The notes: a model not told the origin generated them from the letters alone. Positions 8,313 to 16,659 are shown, counted from the stretch's first letter. The stretch: 64,000 nt of DNA from Thermoplasmata archaeon (GCA_027314165.1 DAHVCH010000006.1:1-64000); one strand, 5' to 3'. Translations and numbers: made by a program.

Positions 8313-9229
8313 GGACGCGGGGACCGAGGGGGAGGGAGAAACTCCCGGGCCCCTCGCTCCATGAGCCGCTCGGCGAGGACACGGCCTACCTGCTCAGGCT
8401 CGTTCGCGGGACCGCGGTGCACGCCCCGGAGCACCCGGCTCCCGTCGGGCGAGTAGAGCGCTCCCGTGAGCCGAAGGACACGGCCTCCGAGCCGAGCCCA
8501 CGCGCCGAGAGGCGTGTCGCAGTCGGCGCCGAGCTCCGCGGTCAGGGCCCGCTCGGCGGCCAGGGCCCGGAAGGCGGAGCGGTCGTGGACGGGGGCGAAG
8601 AGCTCGCGCAGGCGCTCGTCCCCCGCCCGGCCATGGACGACTAGCACCCCTTGTCCGGGCGAAGGAAGGAAGGTCGAGAGGGGAAGGCGCTGGGAGATCC
8701 GGTCCTCGAGCCCGAGCCTCCGCAGCCCCGCGACGGCGAGGAGGAGACCCGAGAGTCCGTCCTCTCCCCGGTCAAGTTTCGTGAGGCGGGTTCCGACGTT
8801 GCCGTGGATCTCGCGCACGTCGAGGTCCCCCCGGACCGCGAGGAGCTGGGCGCGGCGGCGCGGACTGGAGGAACCGATCCTGGCCCGGCGGGGGAGCGAG
8901 GCGAGCGTCCCGGGCCGGGTGAGGACGAGGGCCTCGCGCGGGTCCTCGCGCACGGGCGTGCAGACGATCTCGACCCTGCGCAGCGGACGGCTAGGCAGGT
9001 CCTTCGCGCTGTGCACGGCGACGTCCACCTCGCGCTCCTCGACCGCGAGGTCGAGACGGTCCGTGAAGTCGCGGACCCCGCCCACTCCCCCTCGGCGGTC
9101 TCCCTGAGTGCGGATCGGGACCATCTCGACCTCAAGGGAGGGGCGGGCCCGGAGGAGGGGTGCGAGAAGGAGCTCGGTCTGACGGAGCGCGAGAGGGCTG
9201 GCGCGGCTTCCTACCCGGAGCCTGGGCAC
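8309..9229 (-). CDS. hemC: Hydroxymethylbilane synthase (porphobilinogen deaminase)
   Basis: It polymerises four porphobilinogens on a covalent dipyrromethane cofactor. The 306-residue sequence shows the N-terminal VGSRASPLALRQTE, the substrate-binding VAVHSAKDLPS, RRRAQLL arginines, and the cofactor cysteine in LGADCDTPLGAW. The start is GTG, 10 nt after the hemA stop, with a weak GGAGCG ribosome-binding element. It is the second gene of the heme operon. Confidence 0.95.
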   Translation of the reverse strand: MPRLRVGSRASPLALRQTELLLAPLLRARPSLEVEMVPIRTQGDRRGGVGGVRDFTDRLDLAVEEREVDVAVHSAKDLPSRPLRRVEIVCTPVREDPREALVLTRPGTLASLPRRARIGSSSPRRRAQLLAVRGDLDVREIHGNVGTRLTKLDRGEDGLSGLLLAVAGLRRLGLEDRISQRLPLSTFLPSPGQGVLVVHGRAGDERLRELFAPVHDRSAFRALAAERALTAELGADCDTPLGAWARLGGRVLRLTGALYSPDGSRVLRGVHRGPANEPEQVGRVLAERLMERGAREFLPPPRSPRP

Positions 9230-9239
9230 GGTCGCTCCT

Positions 9240-10538
9240 TCAGTCGCGGGGAGCGTAGAGGTCGAGGAGGGCCTCGAGGATCTCCGGTGGCAATCCTCCA
9301 GAGACGAGGCGGCGCAGGCGCGCGGTGGGGCCGGCGAGCAGGCGGCGGACGATCCGCTCTCCCATCCGGGCGAGGACGATCCGCTCCTCCTCGTCCAGGT
9401 GAGGTGCGTGGCGGAGCGCCCCTTCGAGCTCCTCGGCCCTCAGCTTCTCCGCCCGTCGCCAGATCTCGGCGAGCCACGGCTCGAAGGTCCGCGACCGGAG
9501 GTCGTTGAAGGCGCGGGCGGCTCCCCGGCGCGCGGCCTCCTCCTCGGCGGCCGAGGGTGGAGGAAGTGAGAGCTCCTGGCGGATCCGCTGCAGGTCCCAA
9601 AGCTCGCGGTCCTTGCCCCGTCCCACTCCAGGCTCGATGTTCCTGGGGAGCCCGAGGTCGAAGAAGTGCCGGGGTCCCGGAGCGGGGAGGTCGGAGACGC
9701 GGAGCGTCCGGCCCTTCGACTTCCCGGCGGCCACGACCACTTCGGCCCGGGCGAGCTCTCCCTTCAGGGCGGACCAGGGTCGGGCCCGGCAGCCGAGCGT
9801 GGCAAGGGACCCCGCCTCCGGGGCGTGGGCGTGGTAGAGGAGCGTGACCTCGGCGCGGCCCCGGAGGAGCTCCGCGACCCGTCGTCCCACGACTCCGCTG
9901 CCCAGGACCAGCGTCCTCGGGCGTTGCTCCGGGAAGCGGCGGAGCACCTCGGAGGCCACGACGGAGGCGATCGAAGGCGCCTCGCCGGAGCGCTCCGTGT
10001 CGAGGATCTCCGCCCAGGCGACCGCCTCCTCCAGGAGCGTGCGGAGCAACCGGTGGGGACCTCTTCCGAGGGCGGAACGGGAAGCCTGGAGGACCTGCTG
10101 GCGGACCTCCCGCTCCCCGACGGCCGTGGAGTCGAGCCCTGATGCGACACGGAACAGGTGGTGCGCGACGGCAGGGCCCGAGCGCTCCTTCCACGCGGAG
10201 ACCGGTCCGGGGAGGGAGCGGCGAAGCTCCCCCAGCCCCCGTCCATCCCGAAGCACCGCGTAGACCTCGATGCGGTGGCAGCTGCGAAGGCAGGCGATCT
10301 CGACCACGCCCGCGTCCCGGTCGAAGATCTCCCGGAGCTTCTCCGGGGTCGTCGCCAAGCTCGCCCGCTCGAGCGCAGCCAGGCTCCGGTCGGCCAGGCT
10401 CTGGCTCAGCGAAGCGAGCAGCAGCACCGGGGGAGCGGCTCGGGCCCCTCTCGGCTCGGTCGTGTGCGCGCTCGCCGGTGCCACCTGGGAAAGGTCCACG
10501 GAAGCCACGACGGAGGACGAAAGGCTCTCGCCGGGCAC
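9240..10538 (-). CDS. hemA: Glutamyl-tRNA reductase
   Basis: It reduces glutamyl-tRNA(Glu) to glutamate-1-semialdehyde, the committed heme step. The catalytic cysteine is in LRSCHRIEVY, where most relatives have TCNR. The NADPH-binding motif is VLGSGVVGRRVAELL and the C-terminal helical dimerisation domain follows. The ORF is open to 10610, but a TATA-like TAAAAAG at 10584-10590 would put transcription start near 10562, so the first usable start is GTG at 10538; further GTGs at 10508, 10499 and 10484 are possible and the conserved region begins about 20 residues after the last. First gene of the heme operon, divergent from the methyltransferase gene. Confidence 0.9.
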   Translation of the reverse strand: MPGESLSSSVVASVDLSQVAPASAHTTEPRGARAAPPVLLLASLSQSLADRSLAALERASLATTPEKLREIFDRDAGVVEIACLRSCHRIEVYAVLRDGRGLGELRRSLPGPVSAWKERSGPAVAHHLFRVASGLDSTAVGEREVRQQVLQASRSALGRGPHRLLRTLLEEAVAWAEILDTERSGEAPSIASVVASEVLRRFPEQRPRTLVLGSGVVGRRVAELLRGRAEVTLLYHAHAPEAGSLATLGCRARPWSALKGELARAEVVVAAGKSKGRTLRVSDLPAPGPRHFFDLGLPRNIEPGVGRGKDRELWDLQRIRQELSLPPPSAAEEEAARRGAARAFNDLRSRTFEPWLAEIWRRAEKLRAEELEGALRHAPHLDEEERIVLARMGERIVRRLLAGPTARLRRLVSGGLPPEILEALLDLYAPRD

Positions 10539-10583
10539 GGGCGTTGCACCCGGTCTCCCAGTAAGACGGTTTCCAACCCGCCC

Positions 10584-10590
10584 CTTTTTA
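10584..10590 (-). promoter_or_regulatory. TATA-like box of the heme operon
   Basis: TAAAAAG on the minus strand, the only AT-rich element in front of hemA. It sits inside the longest hemA reading frame and therefore argues against the most upstream start. Confidence 0.5.
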
Positions 10591-10684
10591 CGGGGGTCCG
10601 CGCGCGCCACCGACGGGCGGGTCGGGTGGGGAGCGGAGCGCTGGGAAAAGGGTAAGGTCCGCCGCTCCTACCGGAGGTCTGGCC

Positions 10685-11467
10685 TTGACGCCTCATCCCG
10701 TGCGGGTCCCCCCCTCGGCCGCGGGGAAGCGACGAGGTCGGCAGCAACGGTTCTGGAGCCTGCGGTACGAGGAGGACCCCGCCTTCTTCGGACGGGGAGC
10801 GAGCCCCTTCGCCCGTTGGGCCGCCCCCTGGCTCCGGCGCCACCGGGTCCAGCGGGTCCTGGAGCTCGGGGCAGGTTACGGACGGGACCTGCGGTACCTC
10901 CTCGGGAAGGGGTACGACGCCCGCGGCGTGGACAATGTCCGTCGGGGGGTCTCCCAGGGCCGGGCCTCCCTCTCGCGCCTCTCCCCCACCCCGCACGCCG
11001 AGCGACGACTGACCTGCGGCTCGGCCGAAGCGTGCCTGGCTGCCCAGAGGCCGGGGTCGCTCGACGCGGTGTACTCGAACCTCTTCCTCAACATGGACTA
11101 CACGGAGCGGGAGCACCGGCGCCTGCTCCGGGCCGTAGAGCGTTCCCTCCGCCCCGGAGGGCTCCACCTCTACTCCGTGCGTTCCGTGAACGACCCCTGG
11201 TACGGTCGGGGGGTGCGCCGGGGCCCCGCCACCTTCGACCTCGCCCCGCACGGCACCACGATGCACTTCTTCTCCGAGAGGTACGTCCGTTCCCTCGCGG
11301 TGGGACGTTTCGAGGTGCTCCGCGTCGAGGAGCGGTCCGAAGGGGGGAGGTCGTTCCCCACCAAGGTCCTCTACGTGGTGGAGCGCAAGGGTCCTTCCCG
11401 CCCCCCGCGTGGGTCCGGGGGGCGGCCGAAAGAAGATATCCCTGCTCGGAGTGGCGCGCGCCCGTGA
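10685..11467 (+). CDS. Class I SAM-dependent methyltransferase
   Basis: A 260-residue protein with the SAM-binding motif VLELGAGYGRDLRYL near residue 58 and the LRPGGLHLYSV post-motif. The start is TTG preceded by GGAGGT five bases upstream. The N-terminal RFWSLRYEEDPAFFG resembles small-molecule methyltransferases of the UbiE/tellurite-resistance type, but the substrate is unknown. The last four bases form GTGA with the start of the downstream kinase, so the two are co-translated and the methyl acceptor may be a sugar or sugar-lipid intermediate; that is inference. Confidence 0.8.
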   Translation: MTPHPVRVPPSAAGKRRGRQQRFWSLRYEEDPAFFGRGASPFARWAAPWLRRHRVQRVLELGAGYGRDLRYLLGKGYDARGVDNVRRGVSQGRASLSRLSPTPHAERRLTCGSAEACLAAQRPGSLDAVYSNLFLNMDYTEREHRRLLRAVERSLRPGGLHLYSVRSVNDPWYGRGVRRGPATFDLAPHGTTMHFFSERYVRSLAVGRFEVLRVEERSEGGRSFPTKVLYVVERKGPSRPPRGSGGRPKEDIPARSGARP

Positions 11468-12444
11468 TCATCACCCGGACGCCGCTCAGGGTCTCCTTTG
11501 CCGGGGGCGGGACGGACCTCCCCTCGTACTACCGGGCCCACGGCGGAGGCTCGGTCGTCTCGGCGGCGATCGACCGCTACATCTACGTCCTGGTCAACGA
11601 GAAGTTCGACCAGGACATCCGGGTGAGCTACTCGCGGGCGGCGGAGTACGTCAGCAGCGTCGACGACATCAAGCACCCGGCGGTCCGGGAGGCGCTTCGG
11701 AGGACGGGCATCACGGGCAAGGTCGAGATCGTGACCATCTCGGACATCCCGGCGGAGGGGACCGGGATCGGGAGCTCAAGCTCCTTCGCCGTGGGCATCC
11801 TGAACGCCCTGTGGGCCTTCCAGGGCCAGCTCAAGGGGCCCGCGGAGCTCGCCGAGGCGGCCTGCGAGCTCGAGATCGAGGGGCTCAAGGAGACGATCGG
11901 CAAGCAGGACCAGTATGCGGCGGCGTTCGGGGGGCTCCACCAGTACGAGTTCCGCCCCGACGACTCCGTCGGGGTCCACGCGCTCCCGCTCTCCCGGGAG
12001 GAACGGGAGCGTTTCGAACGGCATTTCGGCCTCTACTACACCGGGGTCACCCGGTCCGCCGGAAAGGTCCTGGTCGAGCAGGACCGGCGGACGGGGGAGA
12101 ACCTGCAGGCGCTCGAGCGGATGCGGGCGCTCTCGGGGGAGACACGCGAGGCGATCCTCGGGCGGGACTTCCCCCGGGTGGGGACCCTCCTGGACGAGGG
12201 GTGGGAGCTCAAGAAGGGGCTCGCGAACGGCATCACGAGCCCGGTCCTCGACGAGATGTACGCCAAGGCGAAGGCGGCCGGAGCGCTGGGCGGGAAGGTG
12301 ACCGGCGCCGGGGGCGGGGGGTTCCTCCTCGTGGCCGCGCCTCCCGAGAAAAGCCTTCAAGTACAGCACGCCCTCTCGGGGCACCGCTACCTTCCCGTCC
12401 ACATCTCCACCGAAGGGTCGCGCATCGTTTTCGTTGGAAGGTAG
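11464..12444 (+). CDS. hddA: GHMP kinase, D-glycero-D-manno-heptose 7-phosphate kinase type
   Basis: The 326-residue protein opens with ITRTPLRVSFAGGGTDLPSYY, the hallmark of the HddA-like branch of GHMP kinases, followed by the ATP-binding GTGIGSSSSFAVG and the C-terminal motif GKVTGAGGGGFLL. It would phosphorylate heptose 7-phosphate at C1. The start is GTG overlapping the preceding methyltransferase stop as GTGA. It lies 19 nt upstream of a GmhA-type isomerase that makes the proposed substrate, which supports the assignment; other GHMP sugar kinases cannot be excluded. Confidence 0.85.
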   Translation: MIITRTPLRVSFAGGGTDLPSYYRAHGGGSVVSAAIDRYIYVLVNEKFDQDIRVSYSRAAEYVSSVDDIKHPAVREALRRTGITGKVEIVTISDIPAEGTGIGSSSSFAVGILNALWAFQGQLKGPAELAEAACELEIEGLKETIGKQDQYAAAFGGLHQYEFRPDDSVGVHALPLSREERERFERHFGLYYTGVTRSAGKVLVEQDRRTGENLQALERMRALSGETREAILGRDFPRVGTLLDEGWELKKGLANGITSPVLDEMYAKAKAAGALGGKVTGAGGGGFLLVAAPPEKSLQVQHALSGHRYLPVHISTEGSRIVFVGR

Positions 12445-12463
12445 GAAGGCAGGAGAACCGACG

Positions 12464-13042
12464 ATGGCCGAGAGCCCGGGACAGTACACGGCGAAGTACG
12501 TACAGGAGACGATCGACTGCCTGAAGGCGCCCTACGTCGCGGAAGGGATCTCCCGCGTCGTGGATGCGATGGTCCGCGCACGGTCCGAGGGTCGGACCAT
12601 CTTCTTCTGCGGGAACGGCGGCAGCGCCGCCACGTCCTCCCACATGTCCCAGGACATCGGGAAGCTCACGATCGTCGAGGGGAAGAAGCGGTTCAAGACC
12701 ATCTCGCTCACCGACCCGGTCTCGCTCATCCTGGCCTGGGCGAACGACAAGAGCTACGCCGAGATCTTCGCCGAGCAGGTGAAGAGCCACGGGACGAAGG
12801 GCGACGTGATCATCGGGATCAGTGGGAGCGGGAACTCCCCGAACGTGCTCCGCGCCCTCGAAGAGGCCCGCAAGCTCGGCATGACCACGGTGGGGTTCAT
12901 CGGCATGGGCGGCGGGAAGATGTCGCCCCTCTGCGACATCCCGATCGTGGTCCCCTCCAACAACATGCAGCACATCGAGGACATCCACCACATCATGCTC
13001 CACCTGCTGGCCGCCTACCTCCGCGACGAACGCGCGGCCTGA
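12464..13042 (+). CDS. gmhA: Phosphoheptose isomerase (SIS domain)
   Basis: Predicted to convert sedoheptulose 7-phosphate to D-glycero-D-manno-heptose 7-phosphate. The 192-residue SIS domain has FCGNGGSAATSSHMSQD and GISGSGNSPNVLRAL, the two phosphosugar-binding loops, and a HIEDIHHIMLHLL C-terminal helix typical of GmhA. The ATG at 12464 with AGGAG eight bases upstream is preferred over the TTG at 12434 taken by the ORF track. Paired with the HddA-like kinase. Nucleotide-activated heptose in archaea would serve surface glycans or protein glycosylation. Confidence 0.88.
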   Translation: MAESPGQYTAKYVQETIDCLKAPYVAEGISRVVDAMVRARSEGRTIFFCGNGGSAATSSHMSQDIGKLTIVEGKKRFKTISLTDPVSLILAWANDKSYAEIFAEQVKSHGTKGDVIIGISGSGNSPNVLRALEEARKLGMTTVGFIGMGGGKMSPLCDIPIVVPSNNMQHIEDIHHIMLHLLAAYLRDERAA

Positions 13043-13102
13043 GACGACCCGGTAGCCGGGGATAGGAGAAGCACCGGCAGGCGACCGGAGATCGGAGGGA
13101 CA

Positions 13103-13996
13103 ATGGCCGAGAAGGTCCGGGAGTACATGATCCTCCAGGTCGAGCACGTCCAGGAGACGGCCACGGTGGGCGAGGCGATCGACCAGCTCATCAAGAGCCG
13201 CCACCACGGCTTCCCCGTCATCAGCGACGCGGGCAAGCTGGTGGGGTTCGTGAGCGCGAAGGAGCTGCTCCGGCACGCCGACCGGAGGGGGCTCCACCTC
13301 CGCAACATCATCAAACCGGGCACCTACACGGCCGCCCCCGAGATGCCGCTCGACGACGCGGCCCGGGTCCTCTTCCGCTACGGGCTGCGCGACCTGCCGG
13401 TGGTCGACGACAACGGCCACCTGGTCGGGATCCTCGGGAACCTGGACGTCGTCCGCAGCCATTTCGAGCGCGCGACCCCGGTGAAGGCCGACACGCTGCG
13501 GAAGCTGCTGAACGAGCGGTACGGGTTCACCTTCTCGCTCCACCGCGGGCTGGTCCCGATCCCCAACCTGCGTCCGACGCAGTGGAAGGTGTACGAGGAC
13601 GAGCTCGAAGGGCGGCGCTACGAGCTCGAGCGAGGGTTCGCCGAACCGGTCCTCGCGATCCAGAAGGGGGACTCCTTCATCCTCGTCGACGGCCACCACC
13701 GCGCGCTGGCCGCCCGGGAGATGGGGCTCCAGCAGCTGCAGGCCTTCATCCTCTCCTGCGACTCGCCCGAGGACTTCGCCAAGGTGGAGATCGGGCTCGA
13801 GCGGATAGCCAAGGACCACCACCTGAACGGTCTTGCCGACATCGAGGTGGACCGCAGCGGCCACCACCCGCTCATCGAGGTCACGACGCAGCTCATCCGC
13901 CGCTTCGAAGGCGAGGAGGCCTCGCGCCTCACCGCGGGAGGAGCCCCCCCCTCGGGGAAGAGCACGAGCGACCCGCCCAGCGGCACCTCCGCGTAG
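13103..13996 (+). CDS. CBS-domain pair fused to a ParB/sulfiredoxin-like domain
   Basis: Residues 1-130 form two CBS repeats (HHGFPVISDAGKLVGFV and GLRDLPVVDDNGHLVGIL), which bind adenine nucleotides. Residues about 150-230 resemble the ParB/Srx nucleotide-binding fold, with LRPTQWKVYEDELEGRRYEL and the diagnostic VDGHHRALAAREMG. The C-terminal tail is Gly/Pro/Ser-rich. A GGAGGG element precedes the ATG. The combination suggests a nucleotide-sensing regulator or a kinase of the serine kinase SbnI type rather than a chromosome partition protein; there is no DNA-binding helix-turn-helix. It follows gmhA by 60 nt in the same direction. Confidence 0.8.
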   Translation: MAEKVREYMILQVEHVQETATVGEAIDQLIKSRHHGFPVISDAGKLVGFVSAKELLRHADRRGLHLRNIIKPGTYTAAPEMPLDDAARVLFRYGLRDLPVVDDNGHLVGILGNLDVVRSHFERATPVKADTLRKLLNERYGFTFSLHRGLVPIPNLRPTQWKVYEDELEGRRYELERGFAEPVLAIQKGDSFILVDGHHRALAAREMGLQQLQAFILSCDSPEDFAKVEIGLERIAKDHHLNGLADIEVDRSGHHPLIEVTTQLIRRFEGEEASRLTAGGAPPSGKSTSDPPSGTSA

Positions 13997-14017
13997 GGGC
14001 GCGGGGCCATCGCAGTC

Positions 14018-14024
14018 GTTATAG
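14018..14024 (+). promoter_or_regulatory. TATA box for the double-cupredoxin gene
   Basis: GTTATAG centred 28 nt before the ATG at 14049, the spacing expected for a leaderless archaeal transcript. Confidence 0.65.
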
Positions 14025-14048
14025 AGCAATACGAGGTCGCGCCTCGCG

Positions 14049-15101
14049 ATGTCGGGCCCAAGCCGCGGCCGCTCCGCCCACCGGCTACGGTCGCGCCGGG
14101 GGGTGGTCTCGGGGGCGCTCGTGCTGCTCGCCGTAGGGGGCCTTCTCTCCCTTCCGTTCGCCGCCCACTACGGGGTCCTGCCGCCGTCCGAGGCCGTCGG
14201 AGCGGCGCACGAGGTCGCGTTCTCCGTCGTCTACGCCCACGTGATGATGAACGACAGCTCCCCCGGCTTCTACTGGGGCAGCGGCGAGAACGTGGTGAGC
14301 GCCAACTCCACGATCGCCCTCGTCCTCTACAACAACGGGACGACGACCCACTCCTTCTCCGTCTACATGCTCCGCAACCAGGTGATCTCCGCGACCACGG
14401 ACAACACCCCCGCGAAGCTCAACACCACGTGGGCGGCGGCCCCGGGCCCCAACTTCTGGCTGCCGGGGGGGACCAACCTGTCCGCGACGCTCAACTTCTC
14501 CAACCCTGGGACCTACCAGGTGGTCTCGCTCTACCCCTACCAGTTCCAGTCCGGGTTCACGACGACGATCACGGTGCTTCCGGCGGGATCGGCCACCAAG
14601 TCCTACGTCTTCGACAACGCCACCTCCGCGCTGACCTTCGTGCCGGCCATCCTGACCGCGCCCGCCAACACGCCGATCGTGTTCGAGGTCACGGCGCAGC
14701 AGGGGGGGCACACCTTCTCCCTCGACATGACCTCGAACGACACCAGCCTCGTGACCGGGACCTCGCTCCCGAGCCCGCTTCCGCCTGGGCTCGCGAACAC
14801 CCCGGTGAACCTGGAGCTCAACAACCAGGGGCAGACCTACGCCTCCGCCCCCACCATCCTGAAGGCGGGCGTCTACTGGTTCGTCTGCGAGATCCCGGGC
14901 CACTTCCAGCAGGGCATGTGGGGGAAGATCTACGTCGGGCTGATACCGTCCCCGCCGCCGAACGTGCCGCATATCACCCAGGTGATGCAGTACGGATACC
15001 TCGCCCTCGCCGGGATCATCGTGAGCGGTGCGGCGTTCCTGGTCCTCATGGGGCAGAACGAGCGGCCCGCGCTCGCGGGTCCCGCGCCGCGTGAGCACTG
15101 A
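14049..15101 (+). CDS. Membrane-anchored double cupredoxin (blue copper protein)
   Basis: A 350-residue protein with an N-terminal membrane segment (residues 20-40), two beta-sandwich domains and a C-terminal membrane helix (about 315-335). The second domain has a complete type 1 copper site: His in GGHTFSLD and Cys, His and Met in CEIPGHFQQGM. The first has a histidine in THSFSVYM but no cysteine ligand, so it probably has no copper. It would face the outside and carry electrons in the respiratory chain, as suggested by the oxidase genes close by. It has its own TATA box and overlaps the next gene. Confidence 0.88.
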   Translation: MSGPSRGRSAHRLRSRRGVVSGALVLLAVGGLLSLPFAAHYGVLPPSEAVGAAHEVAFSVVYAHVMMNDSSPGFYWGSGENVVSANSTIALVLYNNGTTTHSFSVYMLRNQVISATTDNTPAKLNTTWAAAPGPNFWLPGGTNLSATLNFSNPGTYQVVSLYPYQFQSGFTTTITVLPAGSATKSYVFDNATSALTFVPAILTAPANTPIVFEVTAQQGGHTFSLDMTSNDTSLVTGTSLPSPLPPGLANTPVNLELNNQGQTYASAPTILKAGVYWFVCEIPGHFQQGMWGKIYVGLIPSPPPNVPHITQVMQYGYLALAGIIVSGAAFLVLMGQNERPALAGPAPREH

Positions 15102-15669
15102 CGGGGCCTCCGCCGTGGCCGGCGAGAGGCGCTGGGTCGCCTTCCTGCGCGCGGTCAACGTGGGGGACCGCGCCGTACCGATGGCGGAGCTCACCTCGCT
15201 GGCCGAGGGGCTGGGGCTTCGGGGGGTCCGCACGTGGCTGCGGAGCGGGAACGTCGTCTTCCGGGACGACGGGCGGAACTCGTCCTCCGCGCTCGAACGC
15301 CGTTTCGAGGTCGCAGCGGGGAGACAGCTCGGGCTCACGACGGAGGTCCTGGTGCGGTCGACCGAGGAGCTCGAGGAGGTGCTCTCGAGCGGCCCCTTCA
15401 CGGCCTTTGCGAGGACCGACCCGAGCCACCTGCTGGTGGTCCTGCTGAAGGCGCCGCCTCAGAAGGAGCGCGTGCTCGCCCTGGCCTCTTCGATCTCGGG
15501 TCGGGAGGAGGTGCGCGCCGGCCCCCGGTGCCTCTACGCGAAGTATCCCGAGGGGATCGGGCGCTCGAGGCTCACCCTCTCCAGGATCGAATCCGCGTTG
15601 GGCACGCGGGGGACCGCACGGAACTGGAACACGCTCTCCCGACTGGTCGAGATGAGCCGGGAGGACTGA
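15091..15669 (+). CDS. DUF1697 family protein
   Basis: A 192-residue protein with the DUF1697 opening WVAFLRAVNVG and RSGNVVF near residue 45, and the C-terminal TARNWNTLSRLVEM. The family has no established reaction. The start is taken as GTG at 15091, overlapping the upstream stop by 11 nt; GTG at 15115 is an alternative. It converges with coxB, 28 nt away. Confidence 0.82.
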   Translation: MSTDGASAVAGERRWVAFLRAVNVGDRAVPMAELTSLAEGLGLRGVRTWLRSGNVVFRDDGRNSSSALERRFEVAAGRQLGLTTEVLVRSTEELEEVLSSGPFTAFARTDPSHLLVVLLKAPPQKERVLALASSISGREEVRAGPRCLYAKYPEGIGRSRLTLSRIESALGTRGTARNWNTLSRLVEMSRED

Positions 15670-15697
15670 CCGGGGGGAGGGTCGGCCTCGGGGGTCC

Positions 15698-16393
15698 TCA
15701 GCTCGAGGGCAGGTCGCCCGAGCTCGGTAGGACCACGACGTAGGAGATCATGGCGTAGTGGCCCTGTCCGCAGAACTCCGTGCACTGGATGAGGAAGCGC
15801 GTCCAGGGGGCGGTGCCCGCCGGGATGGTGAACCAGTAGTGGTTGATGCGCCCGGGGATCGCGTCGATGCGGACCCCGAGCTGCGGGATGTTGAAGCTGT
15901 GGACGACATCCGACGAGGTCACGTTCATGTCGACGACCGCGTTCTGGGGGACGTAGAGCACCGCGGTGGAGGTCGCGTTCCCGTACGCGTTCAGCACCTT
16001 CGCCGCGTAGGAGTCGGTGTAGTTGTACGACCACACCCACTGGCTGCCGGTGACGTTCACGTGCCAGTTCGCATTGGCCCCGTAGGCGGTCGGTCCGGTG
16101 TCCAGGTTGTAGAGCAGCCCCACGGAAAGCCCCGCGACGCTGGTCAACAGGAAGATCGGGATGATCGTCCAGGCCCACTCGATCTGCTTCCACTTCCGGC
16201 GGTTCGCCTCGGCCCGGGCGTTGGGCCGCAGGGTGGGAAGGGCGACCGCGTCGATCGGCTTCGCCGAGGATGGGGCTTTGGAGGTCGAGGCTGAGGAGGT
16301 GGCGGAAGTGGGAGCGCCGGTGCGCTTCGTCGCGGGGGCCTTCGAAGGGGCCGGAGCGGCCGTGGGTCCACCGGAGGCCGTCGACGACGTCAC
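15698..16393 (-). CDS. coxB: Heme-copper oxidase subunit II, CuA domain
   Basis: It takes electrons from donors at the outer membrane face and hands them to subunit I through binuclear CuA. Ligands are visible: His in VVHSFNIP and CTEFCGQGHYAM (Cys, Glu, Cys, His, Met). The 231-residue protein has an unusual Ala/Ser/Thr/Pro-rich N-terminus of about 65 residues and only one membrane helix, EWAWTIIPIFLLT..., which matches the second helix of ordinary subunit II. The normal first helix is missing and may be supplied by the upstream small protein, whose stop overlaps this ATG. Confidence 0.93.
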   Translation of the reverse strand: MTSSTASGGPTAAPAPSKAPATKRTGAPTSATSSASTSKAPSSAKPIDAVALPTLRPNARAEANRRKWKQIEWAWTIIPIFLLTSVAGLSVGLLYNLDTGPTAYGANANWHVNVTGSQWVWSYNYTDSYAAKVLNAYGNATSTAVLYVPQNAVVDMNVTSSDVVHSFNIPQLGVRIDAIPGRINHYWFTIPAGTAPWTRFLIQCTEFCGQGHYAMISYVVVLPSSGDLPSS

Positions 16394-16626
16394 GGGCTAC
16401 CTCTGGAGGGCTTCTGGGCCTGGGCGACCCCGGGCACGGGCCGGTCCTGGGCGAGGGGCTCGTGGGAGATGTGCCGAGCCAGGGCCCAGATGAGCAGCAG
16501 GATGTACACGATCCCCACGGCGAGCGCCATGAGGAAGACGGTCCACAGCAGCCACTCGGTGTACTGCAGCGGGGTCTCGGGCACGCTCTGGGCCAGAAGC
16601 AGAGAGAATGTCGCTGGGCCGCCCAC
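16390..16626 (-). CDS. Small single-helix protein, possible first helix of split subunit II
   Basis: A 78-residue protein with one helix in QYTEWLLWTVFLMALAVGIV followed by IWALARH and a polar tail. Its layout matches the N-terminal helix and basic loop of normal oxidase subunit II, which the adjacent coxB lacks. The stop overlaps the coxB ATG as ATGA. The GTG start at 16626 lies 29 nt after a minus-strand TATA-like CTTTTTAGG; the longer ORF-track start would lie upstream of that box. Function as a split CoxB part is inferred. Confidence 0.65.
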   Translation of the reverse strand: MGGPATFSLLLAQSVPETPLQYTEWLLWTVFLMALAVGIVYILLLIWALARHISHEPLAQDRPVPGVAQAQKPSRGSP

Positions 16627-16651
16627 GGTGTCCCTGTGAGCATCTTCTGAG

Positions 16652-16659
16652 CCTAAAAA
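16652..16659 (-). promoter_or_regulatory. TATA box of the split subunit II operon
   Basis: TTTTTAGG on the minus strand, about 29 nt before the GTG start at 16626. Its TTTTAGGC core is shared with the divergent box at 16794. Confidence 0.55.

Noticed and set aside
10539-10610. Upstream extension of hemA to the first ATG
   Set aside because: It would begin before the TATA-like box and adds residues not found in the family.
13103-13996. Chromosome partition ParB
   Set aside because: The CBS pair and absence of a helix-turn-helix or parA neighbour argue against it.
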